From assembly GCA_026706325.1 (NCBI GenBank), contig JAPOYZ010000409.1:1-17923 (forward strand): 17,923 nt of DNA. Reading direction: 5' to 3'. This document shows, in pieces, positions 12,380 through 17,923 of the stretch; the stretch's first letter is position 1, and every line of letters starts with the position of its first letter. The translations under genes were made by a program, and so were the position numbers. The stretch comes from Candidatus Aminicenantota bacterium. Its GTDB lineage: Bacteria > Acidobacteriota > UBA6911 > RPQK01 > JAJDTT01. The notes under the pieces were generated by a model. The model worked only from the letters and a program-made list of their open reading frames with translations. It made no database searches and was not told the origin of the DNA.

Positions 12380-15055
12380 ATGCATGCCCTGACCCTGTAC
12401 CGGGACCAATACGGTCCGCCCCGGGAGGTGGTCCGTCTGGAGCAGGTCAATGTTCCGCGCCTCCGCGCGGCCGACGCCCGGGGAGTCCTGGTGGCGGTGT
12501 TGGCGAGCGGACCCAACTTCAACACCAATTTCGCGGCGCTGGGGCTCCCGGTTCCGGTCTTCGCCCGCGGCGACAGCGCCATCCTCCACATTCCGGGAAG
12601 CGACGCCCTGGGCATCGTGGTGGACGCCGGTCCCGCGGTCGGGACGGTGAAGGTGGGTCAGGCCGTCATCCTGGACTCCTGGACCGGACACAACATCCGG
12701 GGCTACGAGACCCACGACGGCTTCAACGCCCAGTTCGCCATGGTGGACGAGGAGCGGGCCATTCCGGTCCCTCCATCCCTCGGCGGCCACAGTCCCGAGC
12801 AGTTGTCGGCCATGCTGCTCACCTACGGGACCGCTTACCGCACCGTGGTGGAGCGCCTGGCCCTCGGTCCGGGTGACTCCATGCTGGTCCTGGGAGGCGG
12901 GAAGGGAACCAGCTTCGCGGCCGCGCAACTGGGCAAGGCCCTCGGGGCCCGCGTGGTCCTGATGGGTTCCAATCCGGCGTTGGGCCGATCGCTCATCGAG
13001 CGGGGAATCGCCGACTCCTTCGTCGACCGGCGGCAGATCCCGTCCGAAGTCTTCGGCGTGGTCGACGTCGGGGAGGAATACGGCAAGTGGCATGCCCGGA
13101 CCGAGCCCTTTCGCCGGATCGTGCTGGCCGCCAACGACGGCCGTCCGGTGGATACGGTCTTCGAGCATACCGGCGGCGCCAACTTCCCTCTGCTGGTCTC
13201 GGTTCTCGCCCCCAAGGGGAGACTCGCTTTTTTCGGCGCCACCGGCCGGGGCCTCAAGGGAGAGTACAAGGAAACCTTCTTCTACGACGGACGCCGGTTC
13301 GTCCTGGATGCCCGCTGGGTCTGGATGCGCCAGAAGCAGGTCCTCTTTCGAAGCGGGACCCCGGCGGAGATCTTCTCGGAGATCGGCCTGCTGCCGGGGC
13401 GGAGAGGGCTGGTCTGGGGCGCCGACCGGTACGCGCAGGAGTTCGTCGAAGCGGCGCTGCAGCGGCGGGCGGACCTGGTGGTGGTCGCGTCCCGTTCCCG
13501 GGAATCGGAGGGCCTGGCCGCTCTGTTCCGGATGGGCCTCACCGAGTCGCGGATCATCGACCGCGATCGGTTCCGGCTACCCGTCGACATGCCGGATCCC
13601 TTGACCGACGAAGGCACGCCGAATCCCGCCTACATGTCCGACTTCATGCTGGACGCCCGGGCTCTCGGGAGGGCCATCTGGGAGGTCTTCGGCCCCCGGG
13701 TCAATCCGGACTTCATCGTGGAGCGTCCCGACCAGAGCACGCTCCATGTCAGCACCTTCCTGTTGAGGGACCACGACGAGAAGGACGAGATGTCGTGCGG
13801 CATCATCGTCGCACGCGGGTCGTCCGACCTGACCGTCTCCGGTTCCCACATGTATCGAGCCGCTCAGGCCCGGGAGACGGTCCGACTGCTGGCCCGGAAC
13901 CGGATCGTCATGGACCAGGAGGACCTGGAGGTGGTGGATCTGGCGGGTTTGCCGGAGATCCAGCAGAAGATGCTGGACGGCACCATGGAGAAACCCAAGG
14001 GTGTGTCGCTGGTTCAGGCGGACGCCGCAGGACGCAAGATCTCCGACTACGAAGCCGAATACCTGGGCAAGACGCTCCTACAAGCCGACCCGGAGAACGG
14101 CCGGTTCATCACCTTGAGCCTGATCGACGAGGTGGGAATCCTCACCCTCCAGCGGCCGGATGCCCTGAACGCCCTCAATCAGGCACTGCTGTCCCAATTC
14201 TCCGAACTGACGGACGAGCTCGAATCCCACGGAACCCTCCACGGAAGAAGGACGACCGCCCTGATCCTGCGCGGCTCGGGACGCGCCTTCGTGGCTGGAG
14301 CCGACGTTCAGGGTTTCGTGGGAGGGGACGCCGAGTCCATTCGGCGTCTGGCGGCGGAGAACATGGCTCTCTTCCGGCGGTTGGAAACCCTGCCTCTTCC
14401 GGTGGTGTCGATCGTGGACGGCTTCGCGCTGGGGGGCGGCAACGAACTGGCCATGAGCACCAACTATCGGATCGTCACCGAGAACGCGGTCATCGGACAG
14501 CCGGAAGTGAAGCTCGGTATCATCCCCGGATACGGGGGCATGCAGCGGTTGCCGAGGCTGGTCGGTCCCCGGAGAGCCGCCGAAATGGCGGTCAACGGCG
14601 AGTCGGTGGATGGACGCACGGCGGTCCGGATCGGGCTGGCTCACGAGTACCATCCCGCCTCGACCGCTCTGGCCAGGGCGTTCCGGACAGCGGACGAGCT
14701 CCGGTCCGGTGTGCGCCGATTCCAGGCGTCCGATTGGGACGAGCTTGCTGCCGGTCAAACCCGGGAGTTGGACGCGCTCTACGGAAGCAATGCCGTGAAC
14801 GGAATCCTGCAATCACCCACGCCCATCGGCGAAACGGCGGAAGACTTGGGGGCCGCTCGCCGGTTCGCGGCCCGGCTGGCGCTGGAGGCCTTGCGATTCG
14901 GTTACGAACGCGGATTCAGCCGGGGCATGGACAACGACGCCAGACTGTTCGGCAAAGCCGTGGCGTCGGAGTCCGGTCAGTGGTGGGTGCGGCGCTTCCT
15001 GGCGAAAGACTCCAGGCAGTCCGCTTTCTTGACGTTGCTGCAGCCTGAGGGTTGA
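12380..15055 (+). CDS. Crotonyl-CoA reductase-like / enoyl-CoA hydratase fusion protein
   Basis: This is an 891-residue cytoplasmic protein. Residues 1-330 resemble crotonyl-CoA carboxylase/reductase (MDR superfamily): a catalytic domain with 'NFNTNFAALG' (46-55), 'IPGSDALGIVVDAG' (71-84) and 'GYETHDG' (108-114), then a Rossmann half with the glycine loop L171-G-G-G-K-G176. Residues about 340-560 look like a second, degenerate copy of that half, ending in a CCR-like 'SGSHMYRAA' (487-495). Residues about 576-891 are a crotonase domain with oxyanion-hole segments 'AGADVQGF' (639-646) and 'GFALGGG' (681-687). The two catalytic glutamates, E689 (GGGNELAM) and E709 (GQPEVKLG), keep the 20-residue spacing of rat hydratase. 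The predicted reaction is hydration/dehydration of an enoyl-CoA plus NAD(P)H-dependent reduction, possibly with carboxylation. The frame is open to TTG 12302, but ATG 12380 starts the typical MDR 'MxALTLYRDQYG'; neither start has a strong ribosome binding site. It lies 91 bases after the DUF1501 gene. Confidence 0.85.
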   Translation: MHALTLYRDQYGPPREVVRLEQVNVPRLRAADARGVLVAVLASGPNFNTNFAALGLPVPVFARGDSAILHIPGSDALGIVVDAGPAVGTVKVGQAVILDSWTGHNIRGYETHDGFNAQFAMVDEERAIPVPPSLGGHSPEQLSAMLLTYGTAYRTVVERLALGPGDSMLVLGGGKGTSFAAAQLGKALGARVVLMGSNPALGRSLIERGIADSFVDRRQIPSEVFGVVDVGEEYGKWHARTEPFRRIVLAANDGRPVDTVFEHTGGANFPLLVSVLAPKGRLAFFGATGRGLKGEYKETFFYDGRRFVLDARWVWMRQKQVLFRSGTPAEIFSEIGLLPGRRGLVWGADRYAQEFVEAALQRRADLVVVASRSRESEGLAALFRMGLTESRIIDRDRFRLPVDMPDPLTDEGTPNPAYMSDFMLDARALGRAIWEVFGPRVNPDFIVERPDQSTLHVSTFLLRDHDEKDEMSCGIIVARGSSDLTVSGSHMYRAAQARETVRLLARNRIVMDQEDLEVVDLAGLPEIQQKMLDGTMEKPKGVSLVQADAAGRKISDYEAEYLGKTLLQADPENGRFITLSLIDEVGILTLQRPDALNALNQALLSQFSELTDELESHGTLHGRRTTALILRGSGRAFVAGADVQGFVGGDAESIRRLAAENMALFRRLETLPLPVVSIVDGFALGGGNELAMSTNYRIVTENAVIGQPEVKLGIIPGYGGMQRLPRLVGPRRAAEMAVNGESVDGRTAVRIGLAHEYHPASTALARAFRTADELRSGVRRFQASDWDELAAGQTRELDALYGSNAVNGILQSPTPIGETAEDLGAARRFAARLALEALRFGYERGFSRGMDNDARLFGKAVASESGQWWVRRFLAKDSRQSAFLTLLQPEG

Positions 15056-15069
15056 CCGGGGCCGTCAAC
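15051..15069. terminator. Possible small bidirectional hairpin between convergent genes
   Basis: GTTGAC (15051-15056) and GTCAAC (15064-15069) form a perfect 6-base stem with a 7-base loop. It spans both facing TGA stop codons (15053-15055 and 15067-15065), which are only nine bases apart. No T-run follows on either side, and the symmetry partly follows from two facing TGA stops, so termination activity is doubtful. Confidence 0.25.
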
Positions 15070-15589
15070 GGTTGCCGGTAGGATTCTCCAGGAACAGCTT
15101 GAAGCAAACCTGCTCCCAATCGCCCCAATCCCTTCTTCTCTGGAAGAGGAAGTGGACCTCCGAGTCCTCCGATCCGCGATAGGCCCGGAGCGTGTTCTCC
15201 CAGTTCTGCTCCTGGTCCTGGTATTGGGGGCGGCCAGTCTTGCTCAACTGCCTTTCTTCCGCCGTCCGCATCGGAATAGCCGTCGACCGGAGATACAGAG
15301 TTCCGACCAAGGGAATGACTCGATCCGTCTCCGTTTCAGCGCCCTCTTGGCCCGCGACAGTGGCCACGACCTCCTCGCCCCGCAGAAAGACCAGGGAACA
15401 GCCCTCCTCCTCGCGCCGGACTTCCAGATCGAAGCCACCCCGGTCCAACCGCTTACCGACCTCCGTGTAAAGAGTTCGATCCAGCCGAATCTCCGTCACG
15501 TAGACCTCGCCGGCTACCGTCGCCACTCCGAGTCCCACCATCACAATCATCGTCAGAAGGGATCTTGTAGTCTGCCGAGTTATTCCCAC
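15065..15589 (-). CDS. Small secreted protein of unknown function
   Basis: I do not recognise this family. From GTG 15589 it is 174 residues: a short basic N-terminus (R5, R9), a hydrophobic stretch LLTMIVMVGLGVATVAG and probable cleavage near VAG/EVYV, then about 145 soluble residues. The mature part is rich in charged residues, has two cysteines, and alternates short beta-like strands ('FDLEVRREEEGCSLVFLRGEEVVATVAG', shown here in shortened context near residues 47-75) with an acidic middle and a C-terminal 'WEQVCFKLFLEN'. The start is uncertain. The frame continues upstream to a TTG at 15760 that would overlap hicA; ATG 15550 would lose the basic part of the signal; none of the options has a good Shine-Dalgarno site. 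It is last in the minus-strand series, about 100 bases after hicA, and converges with the fusion gene. Confidence 0.6.
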   Translation of the reverse strand: MGITRQTTRSLLTMIVMVGLGVATVAGEVYVTEIRLDRTLYTEVGKRLDRGGFDLEVRREEEGCSLVFLRGEEVVATVAGQEGAETETDRVIPLVGTLYLRSTAIPMRTAEERQLSKTGRPQYQDQEQNWENTLRAYRGSEDSEVHFLFQRRRDWGDWEQVCFKLFLENPTGNR

Positions 15590-15689
15590 GGAGGTCTTGA
15601 CAATAGCGCTCCGTACAGACTTCACTTTGCAATCCCACACGGCACGTAGTGCGCTGCTGATCGCCTTTGATCTCGGGTTTGGACGAGAA

Positions 15690-15884
15690 TTATCTTTTCC
15701 CGACCACCGGAACCGAGAGTTTCCGACAGATCTTACCTGCCAAACGGTTGGGTATCTCAAGATGAGGTGGGACGGTCTCGACTGCGCCCGTATTCCGGTT
15801 GCACCAAAGCGAGTGAGATCTTCCTTCCCGTTTGAGAAAACACCCGTGCCTTCGGAGGTGCCGGAGCAGGCCGGACCTCTTCAT
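15690..15884 (-). CDS. hicA: HicA family mRNA interferase toxin
   Basis: This 64-residue protein has the compact double-stranded-RNA-binding-like fold signature of HicA toxins: 'LLRHLRRHGC' (6-15), then 'REGRSHSLW' (19-27) with the likely catalytic H24 in the GxxH context, 'VPPH' (38-41) and 'AGKICRKLSVP' (49-59). HicA cleaves mRNA and is neutralised by HicB. Length and motif order are normal, so the toxin appears intact. The ATG at 15884 overlaps the hicB stop by ATGA, which is the expected translational coupling. Gene order is antitoxin first, the reverse of the best-known E. coli hicAB, but common in other bacteria. Base composition is less GC-rich than the neighbouring genes. Confidence 0.85.
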   Translation of the reverse strand: MKRSGLLRHLRRHGCFLKREGRSHSLWCNRNTGAVETVPPHLEIPNRLAGKICRKLSVPVVGKR

Positions 15885-16096
15885 GGCACCGTGACAGTTT
15901 CTCGGATTGCTTCAGGGGGTACACCCCGCAATCCCTCCTCGCGCCGATCCTCCAGGATAAGTGCTATGGCTTCAGCTAAATTGTCGCGGGCTTCACGCTT
16001 GGTTCTTCCCTGTCCATTGGCTCCAGGGATTTCAGGGCAATAGGCGATGTGCCAGTCTCCGTCCTGCTCGATAATGGCCGTGAACTGATTTTCCAA
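15881..16096 (-). CDS. hicB: HicB family antitoxin
   Basis: This 71-residue protein is the short form of HicB, essentially just the partial RNase H-like fold: 'FTAIIEQDGDWHIAYCPEIPGANGQGRT' spread over residues 5-32, then the 'KREARDNLAEAIALILEDRREEG' helix (33-55). The short C-terminal tail has no obvious HTH or ribbon-helix-helix DNA-binding domain. The start is TTG at 16096, supported by GGGGAG (16111-16106 on the minus strand) nine bases upstream; no in-frame ATG gives a full domain. It begins 33 bases after the DUF1501 stop on the same strand, so it could be read through from that gene or driven by its own promoter in the AT-rich palindromic gap. Codons such as TTA, ATA and ATT are more frequent than in neighbours, suggesting acquisition. 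Confidence 0.87.
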   Translation of the reverse strand: MENQFTAIIEQDGDWHIAYCPEIPGANGQGRTKREARDNLAEAIALILEDRREEGLRGVPPEAIRETVTVP

Positions 16097-16097
16097 T

Positions 16098-16133
16098 GGA
16101 GAAATCTCCCCAGTTTTCCGGATCTAATATTAG
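16098..16133 (-). promoter_or_regulatory. Two small palindromes in the hicB leader
   Basis: CTAATATTAG (16124-16133) is a perfect 10-base palindrome in AT-rich DNA that also contains the DUF1501 stop codon and -10-like hexamers. GGAGA-AA-TCTCC (16098-16109) is a second inverted repeat that includes part of the hicB ribosome binding site. The first could be an operator or promoter element, the second an RNA hairpin hiding the start of hicB. Either reading is inference from position and symmetry. Confidence 0.35.
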
Positions 16134-17599
16134 CTCGCCTGCAGGAGCCGCTGCGAGAGGTCGTTGTATCCGCCCACATCGGTGAGCCGCCGGTCGCGTC
16201 CCTGGAAGAAGTAGGTGAGTCCTTCGTGGTCCAGGCCCAGCAGAGAGAGGACGGTGGCGTGCAGATCGTGGACGTGGACTTTGTCCTCGGTCACCTTCAT
16301 TCCCAGATCGTCGGTGGCGCCGATGGCCTTTCCTCCCTGGATTCCGGCTCCCGCCATCCAGCAGGAGAAGCCGTACGGGTGGTGATCCCGGCCGAGTTTC
16401 CCCTGCACGAAGGGGGTTCGGCCGAACTCTCCGGAACAGAACACCAGGGTGCTCTCCAGCAGTCCGCGCTGCTTGAGATCGTGCAGGAGGCCGGCGATGG
16501 GCTGGTCCACCTTCCTGGAGTTTTCCCAGTGGTTTCGGGAGCACTGCTCGTGGCCGTCCCAGTCGGTGCTGATCAGGTGCACGAAGCGGACGCCGCGCTC
16601 CAACATGCGCCGGGTCAGCAGGCACATCCGCCCGAACTTCCGGCTCTTTTCCTGGTCCAGTCCGTATAGGCGCCGGATGTGTTCCGGCTCCTGAGAAAGG
16701 TCGACCAATTCCGGCGCGGCGGTCTGCATCCGGAAGGCCAGCTCGTAGTTGGTGATGCGAGCCGCCAGACTCGTGTCGTCGTCGCGGTCCTGAAAGTGCC
16801 GCCGGTTCGACTTCCGGATCCAGTCCAGGAGGTTCCGCTGATCCGCCGCGGTCATCTCCCGGGGCGGCGTCAGGTCCTTGAGGGGAGAGCCCTCGGAGCG
16901 GAGCAGGGTGCCCTGGTAGATGGCGGGCAGGAACCCGGAGCCGAAGTGGTTCCGGTTGGTCCGGCCCCACAAGTTGCCGTCGGTCATCACCATGTAGGCG
17001 GGAAGGTTGTCGTTCTCGCTCCCCAGGCCGTAGAGGATCCAGGACCCGACGCTGGGATGCCCGTTCAGGATGGAGCCGGTGCAGAGATAGTTGCTCGCCG
17101 GACCGTGGACGAAGGAGTCGTGGTAACAGGAGCGCACCACGGCCATATCGTCGGCGTGGGCGGCCACGTTTCGCATGAGATCCGAAATCTCCAGTCCCGA
17201 CTCCCCGTACCTGCGAAAGGGGATGTCCGAACCCATCAGCTTGGCGTCTCCGGCGGCGATATTGGCGAAATTGAGATCGTCCGAGGCGAAGCTCTGAGGA
17301 AGGGTCTCACCGTCGAAGCGGGTCAGGACCGGCTTGGGATCCAGGGTGTCCACGTGGCTGGCGCCCCCCTGGAGATAGATGAAGACCACGTTGCGGCCGC
17401 TGGCGCTCTGGTGCGGCGGCTTCGGTGCGAGCGGGTGCGGGACCGGTTCCCGGCTTCCCTTGGCGGAGACCGTCCGGAAGAACGATTCCCGCTCCAGCAG
17501 ATGGATCAACGGCAGGGAGCCGAAGCCCATTCCCCACTTGCTCAGAAACTCCCGGCGGGAGCCGGCCACCTCATGGCGCTGGCATCGGAAGGGATTCAT
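16130..17599 (-). CDS. DUF1501 family protein, Tat-exported (second module)
   Basis: This 489-residue protein starts at ATG 17599 with a twin-arginine leader, S-R15-R16-E-F-L-S-K, followed by 'WGMGFGSLPLIHLL'. The DUF1501 domain begins at 'VVFIYLQGGASHVDTLDPK' (71-89). It continues through 'CYHDSFVHGPASNYLCTGS' (the conserved FVHGPAS segment), carries GEFGRTP (390-396) with 'GRDHHPYGFS' after it, and ends with 'HVHDLHATVLSLLGLDHEGLTYFFQGRDRRLTD', a typical C-terminus. It is clearly homologous to, but divergent from, the DUF1501 protein at 10942-12288, so the two are not a recent duplication. It follows the partial DUF1553 gene by 15 bases, indicating one operon. The upstream Shine-Dalgarno (AGAAG) is weak, so translation may be coupled. 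Confidence 0.9.
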   Translation of the reverse strand: MNPFRCQRHEVAGSRREFLSKWGMGFGSLPLIHLLERESFFRTVSAKGSREPVPHPLAPKPPHQSASGRNVVFIYLQGGASHVDTLDPKPVLTRFDGETLPQSFASDDLNFANIAAGDAKLMGSDIPFRRYGESGLEISDLMRNVAAHADDMAVVRSCYHDSFVHGPASNYLCTGSILNGHPSVGSWILYGLGSENDNLPAYMVMTDGNLWGRTNRNHFGSGFLPAIYQGTLLRSEGSPLKDLTPPREMTAADQRNLLDWIRKSNRRHFQDRDDDTSLAARITNYELAFRMQTAAPELVDLSQEPEHIRRLYGLDQEKSRKFGRMCLLTRRMLERGVRFVHLISTDWDGHEQCSRNHWENSRKVDQPIAGLLHDLKQRGLLESTLVFCSGEFGRTPFVQGKLGRDHHPYGFSCWMAGAGIQGGKAIGATDDLGMKVTEDKVHVHDLHATVLSLLGLDHEGLTYFFQGRDRRLTDVGGYNDLSQRLLQAS

Positions 17600-17614
17600 G
17601 GAAAATACCGCTTC

Positions 17615-17923
17615 TCAGTCAATATGGCTGAACTCGTTGAGATTAAACAGGCCCAGGCAGAGCTGGGTCAAGGCCGCCGCCCGCGGCCGCGGGATTTTCT
17701 CGAGTTCGGCCGGCAGCTCGGACCAACTCTCTTCCTTCACCTCGCGGGCCCGGGCCGACATCAATTCCAGCGCCTCCTTCTTCTCCTCGGGCGAAGGCGC
17801 CCGGCTCAGGGCCAGCCTCCACGCTTTTTCGACCCAGGCTGCCGGGTCGTCTCCCTCGCTCTCCACCAGCCGGGACGCGAAGGCCACCGCCTGCCGGACC
17901 GCCATGCGGTTGTTGAGAAACCA
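17615..17923 (-). CDS. DUF1553-type protein, C-terminal end (5' end outside window)
   Basis: The frame enters from the right edge and ends at TGA 17617-17615, giving 102 visible residues. The first visible residues, 'WFLNNRMAVRQAVAFASRL', match the 'FLNN...R..A..FA.RL' segment near the end of DUF1553. Then comes 'WVEKAWRLALSRAPSPEE', the family's usual 'A...L.R.P...E' helix, and the ending 'ALTQLCLGLFNLNEFSHID', equivalent to the 'L.NLNEF.YVD' that closes these proteins. The DUF1549 and heme-like regions would lie beyond the window. It precedes DUF1501 by 15 bases, the normal pairing. The ATG at 17905 is internal, not a start. Confidence 0.85.
   Translation of the reverse strand, partial: WFLNNRMAVRQAVAFASRLVESEGDDPAAWVEKAWRLALSRAPSPEEKKEALELMSARAREVKEESWSELPAELEKIPRPRAAALTQLCLGLFNLNEFSHID

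Noticed and set aside
13087..15048. Long open frame of 653 codons in another plus frame inside the fusion gene
   Set aside because: Its composition is dominated by Arg, Gly and Pro, as expected for an out-of-frame reading of GC-rich coding DNA. The overlapping frame has clear CCR and crotonase motifs.
15551..15760. N-terminal extension of the small secreted protein up to a TTG at 15760
   Set aside because: It would overlap hicA, has no ribosome site, and would bury the signal peptide about 70 residues inside the protein.
1..17923. tRNA or rRNA genes, CRISPR arrays, insertion sequences, phage genes
   Set aside because: I saw no cloverleaf with its conserved arms, no regularly spaced direct repeats, no transposase or integrase motif, and no terminal inverted repeats with target duplications.

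Overview
The window is GC-rich and almost fully coding. It reads as chromosome from a heterotrophic bacterium of the kind that carries many Planctomycete/Verrucomicrobia-type secreted proteins: propeller-cytochrome c 'membrane-bound dehydrogenase' proteins, DUF1080, PPC-domain proteins, DUF1549/DUF1553 proteins and DUF1501 proteins. These families are abundant in the PVC group and also in Acidobacteriota and related environmental lineages. The sequence alone does not decide between them. Shine-Dalgarno sites are clear, and GTG and TTG starts are common.

Layout. Positions 3-221 hold the end of a family 3 (amino-acid type) solute-binding protein. Two minus-strand genes follow: a 2-oxoglutarate/Fe(II) dioxygenase of the PhyH family (1999-2886), then a secreted beta-propeller, glycosidase-like protein (348-1901). 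From 2961 the plus strand carries six genes: a secreted propeller/HEAT/cytochrome c protein, translationally coupled to a DUF1080 (3-keto-glycoside hydrolase/lyase family) protein; then, behind a good extended -10 promoter, a PPC/Ig-like secreted protein, a DUF1549/DUF1553 protein with two heme-like motifs and Big2 domains, and a Tat-type DUF1501 protein; and last a large cytoplasmic fusion of a crotonyl-CoA reductase-like domain with an enoyl-CoA hydratase. From the right edge, the minus strand carries a second, incomplete DUF1553-DUF1501 pair, a HicBA toxin-antitoxin pair and a small secreted protein of unknown function.

How the genes may work together. The secreted cytochrome, DUF1080, propeller and DUF1549/1501 proteins suggest periplasmic or surface breakdown of glycans or related compounds, with electrons passed to heme domains. 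No substrate can be read from the sequence. The fusion enzyme suggests conversion between 3-hydroxyacyl-CoA and saturated (or carboxylated) acyl-CoA in one polypeptide.

The two points most worth a second look are (1) the reductase-hydratase fusion, whose reductase half has an apparent internal duplication of its cofactor-binding half, with key residues split between the copies, and (2) a near-identical 26-base palindromic element found in two intercistronic gaps, each time in the same orientation relative to transcription. No tRNA, rRNA, CRISPR array, insertion sequence or phage gene was seen.
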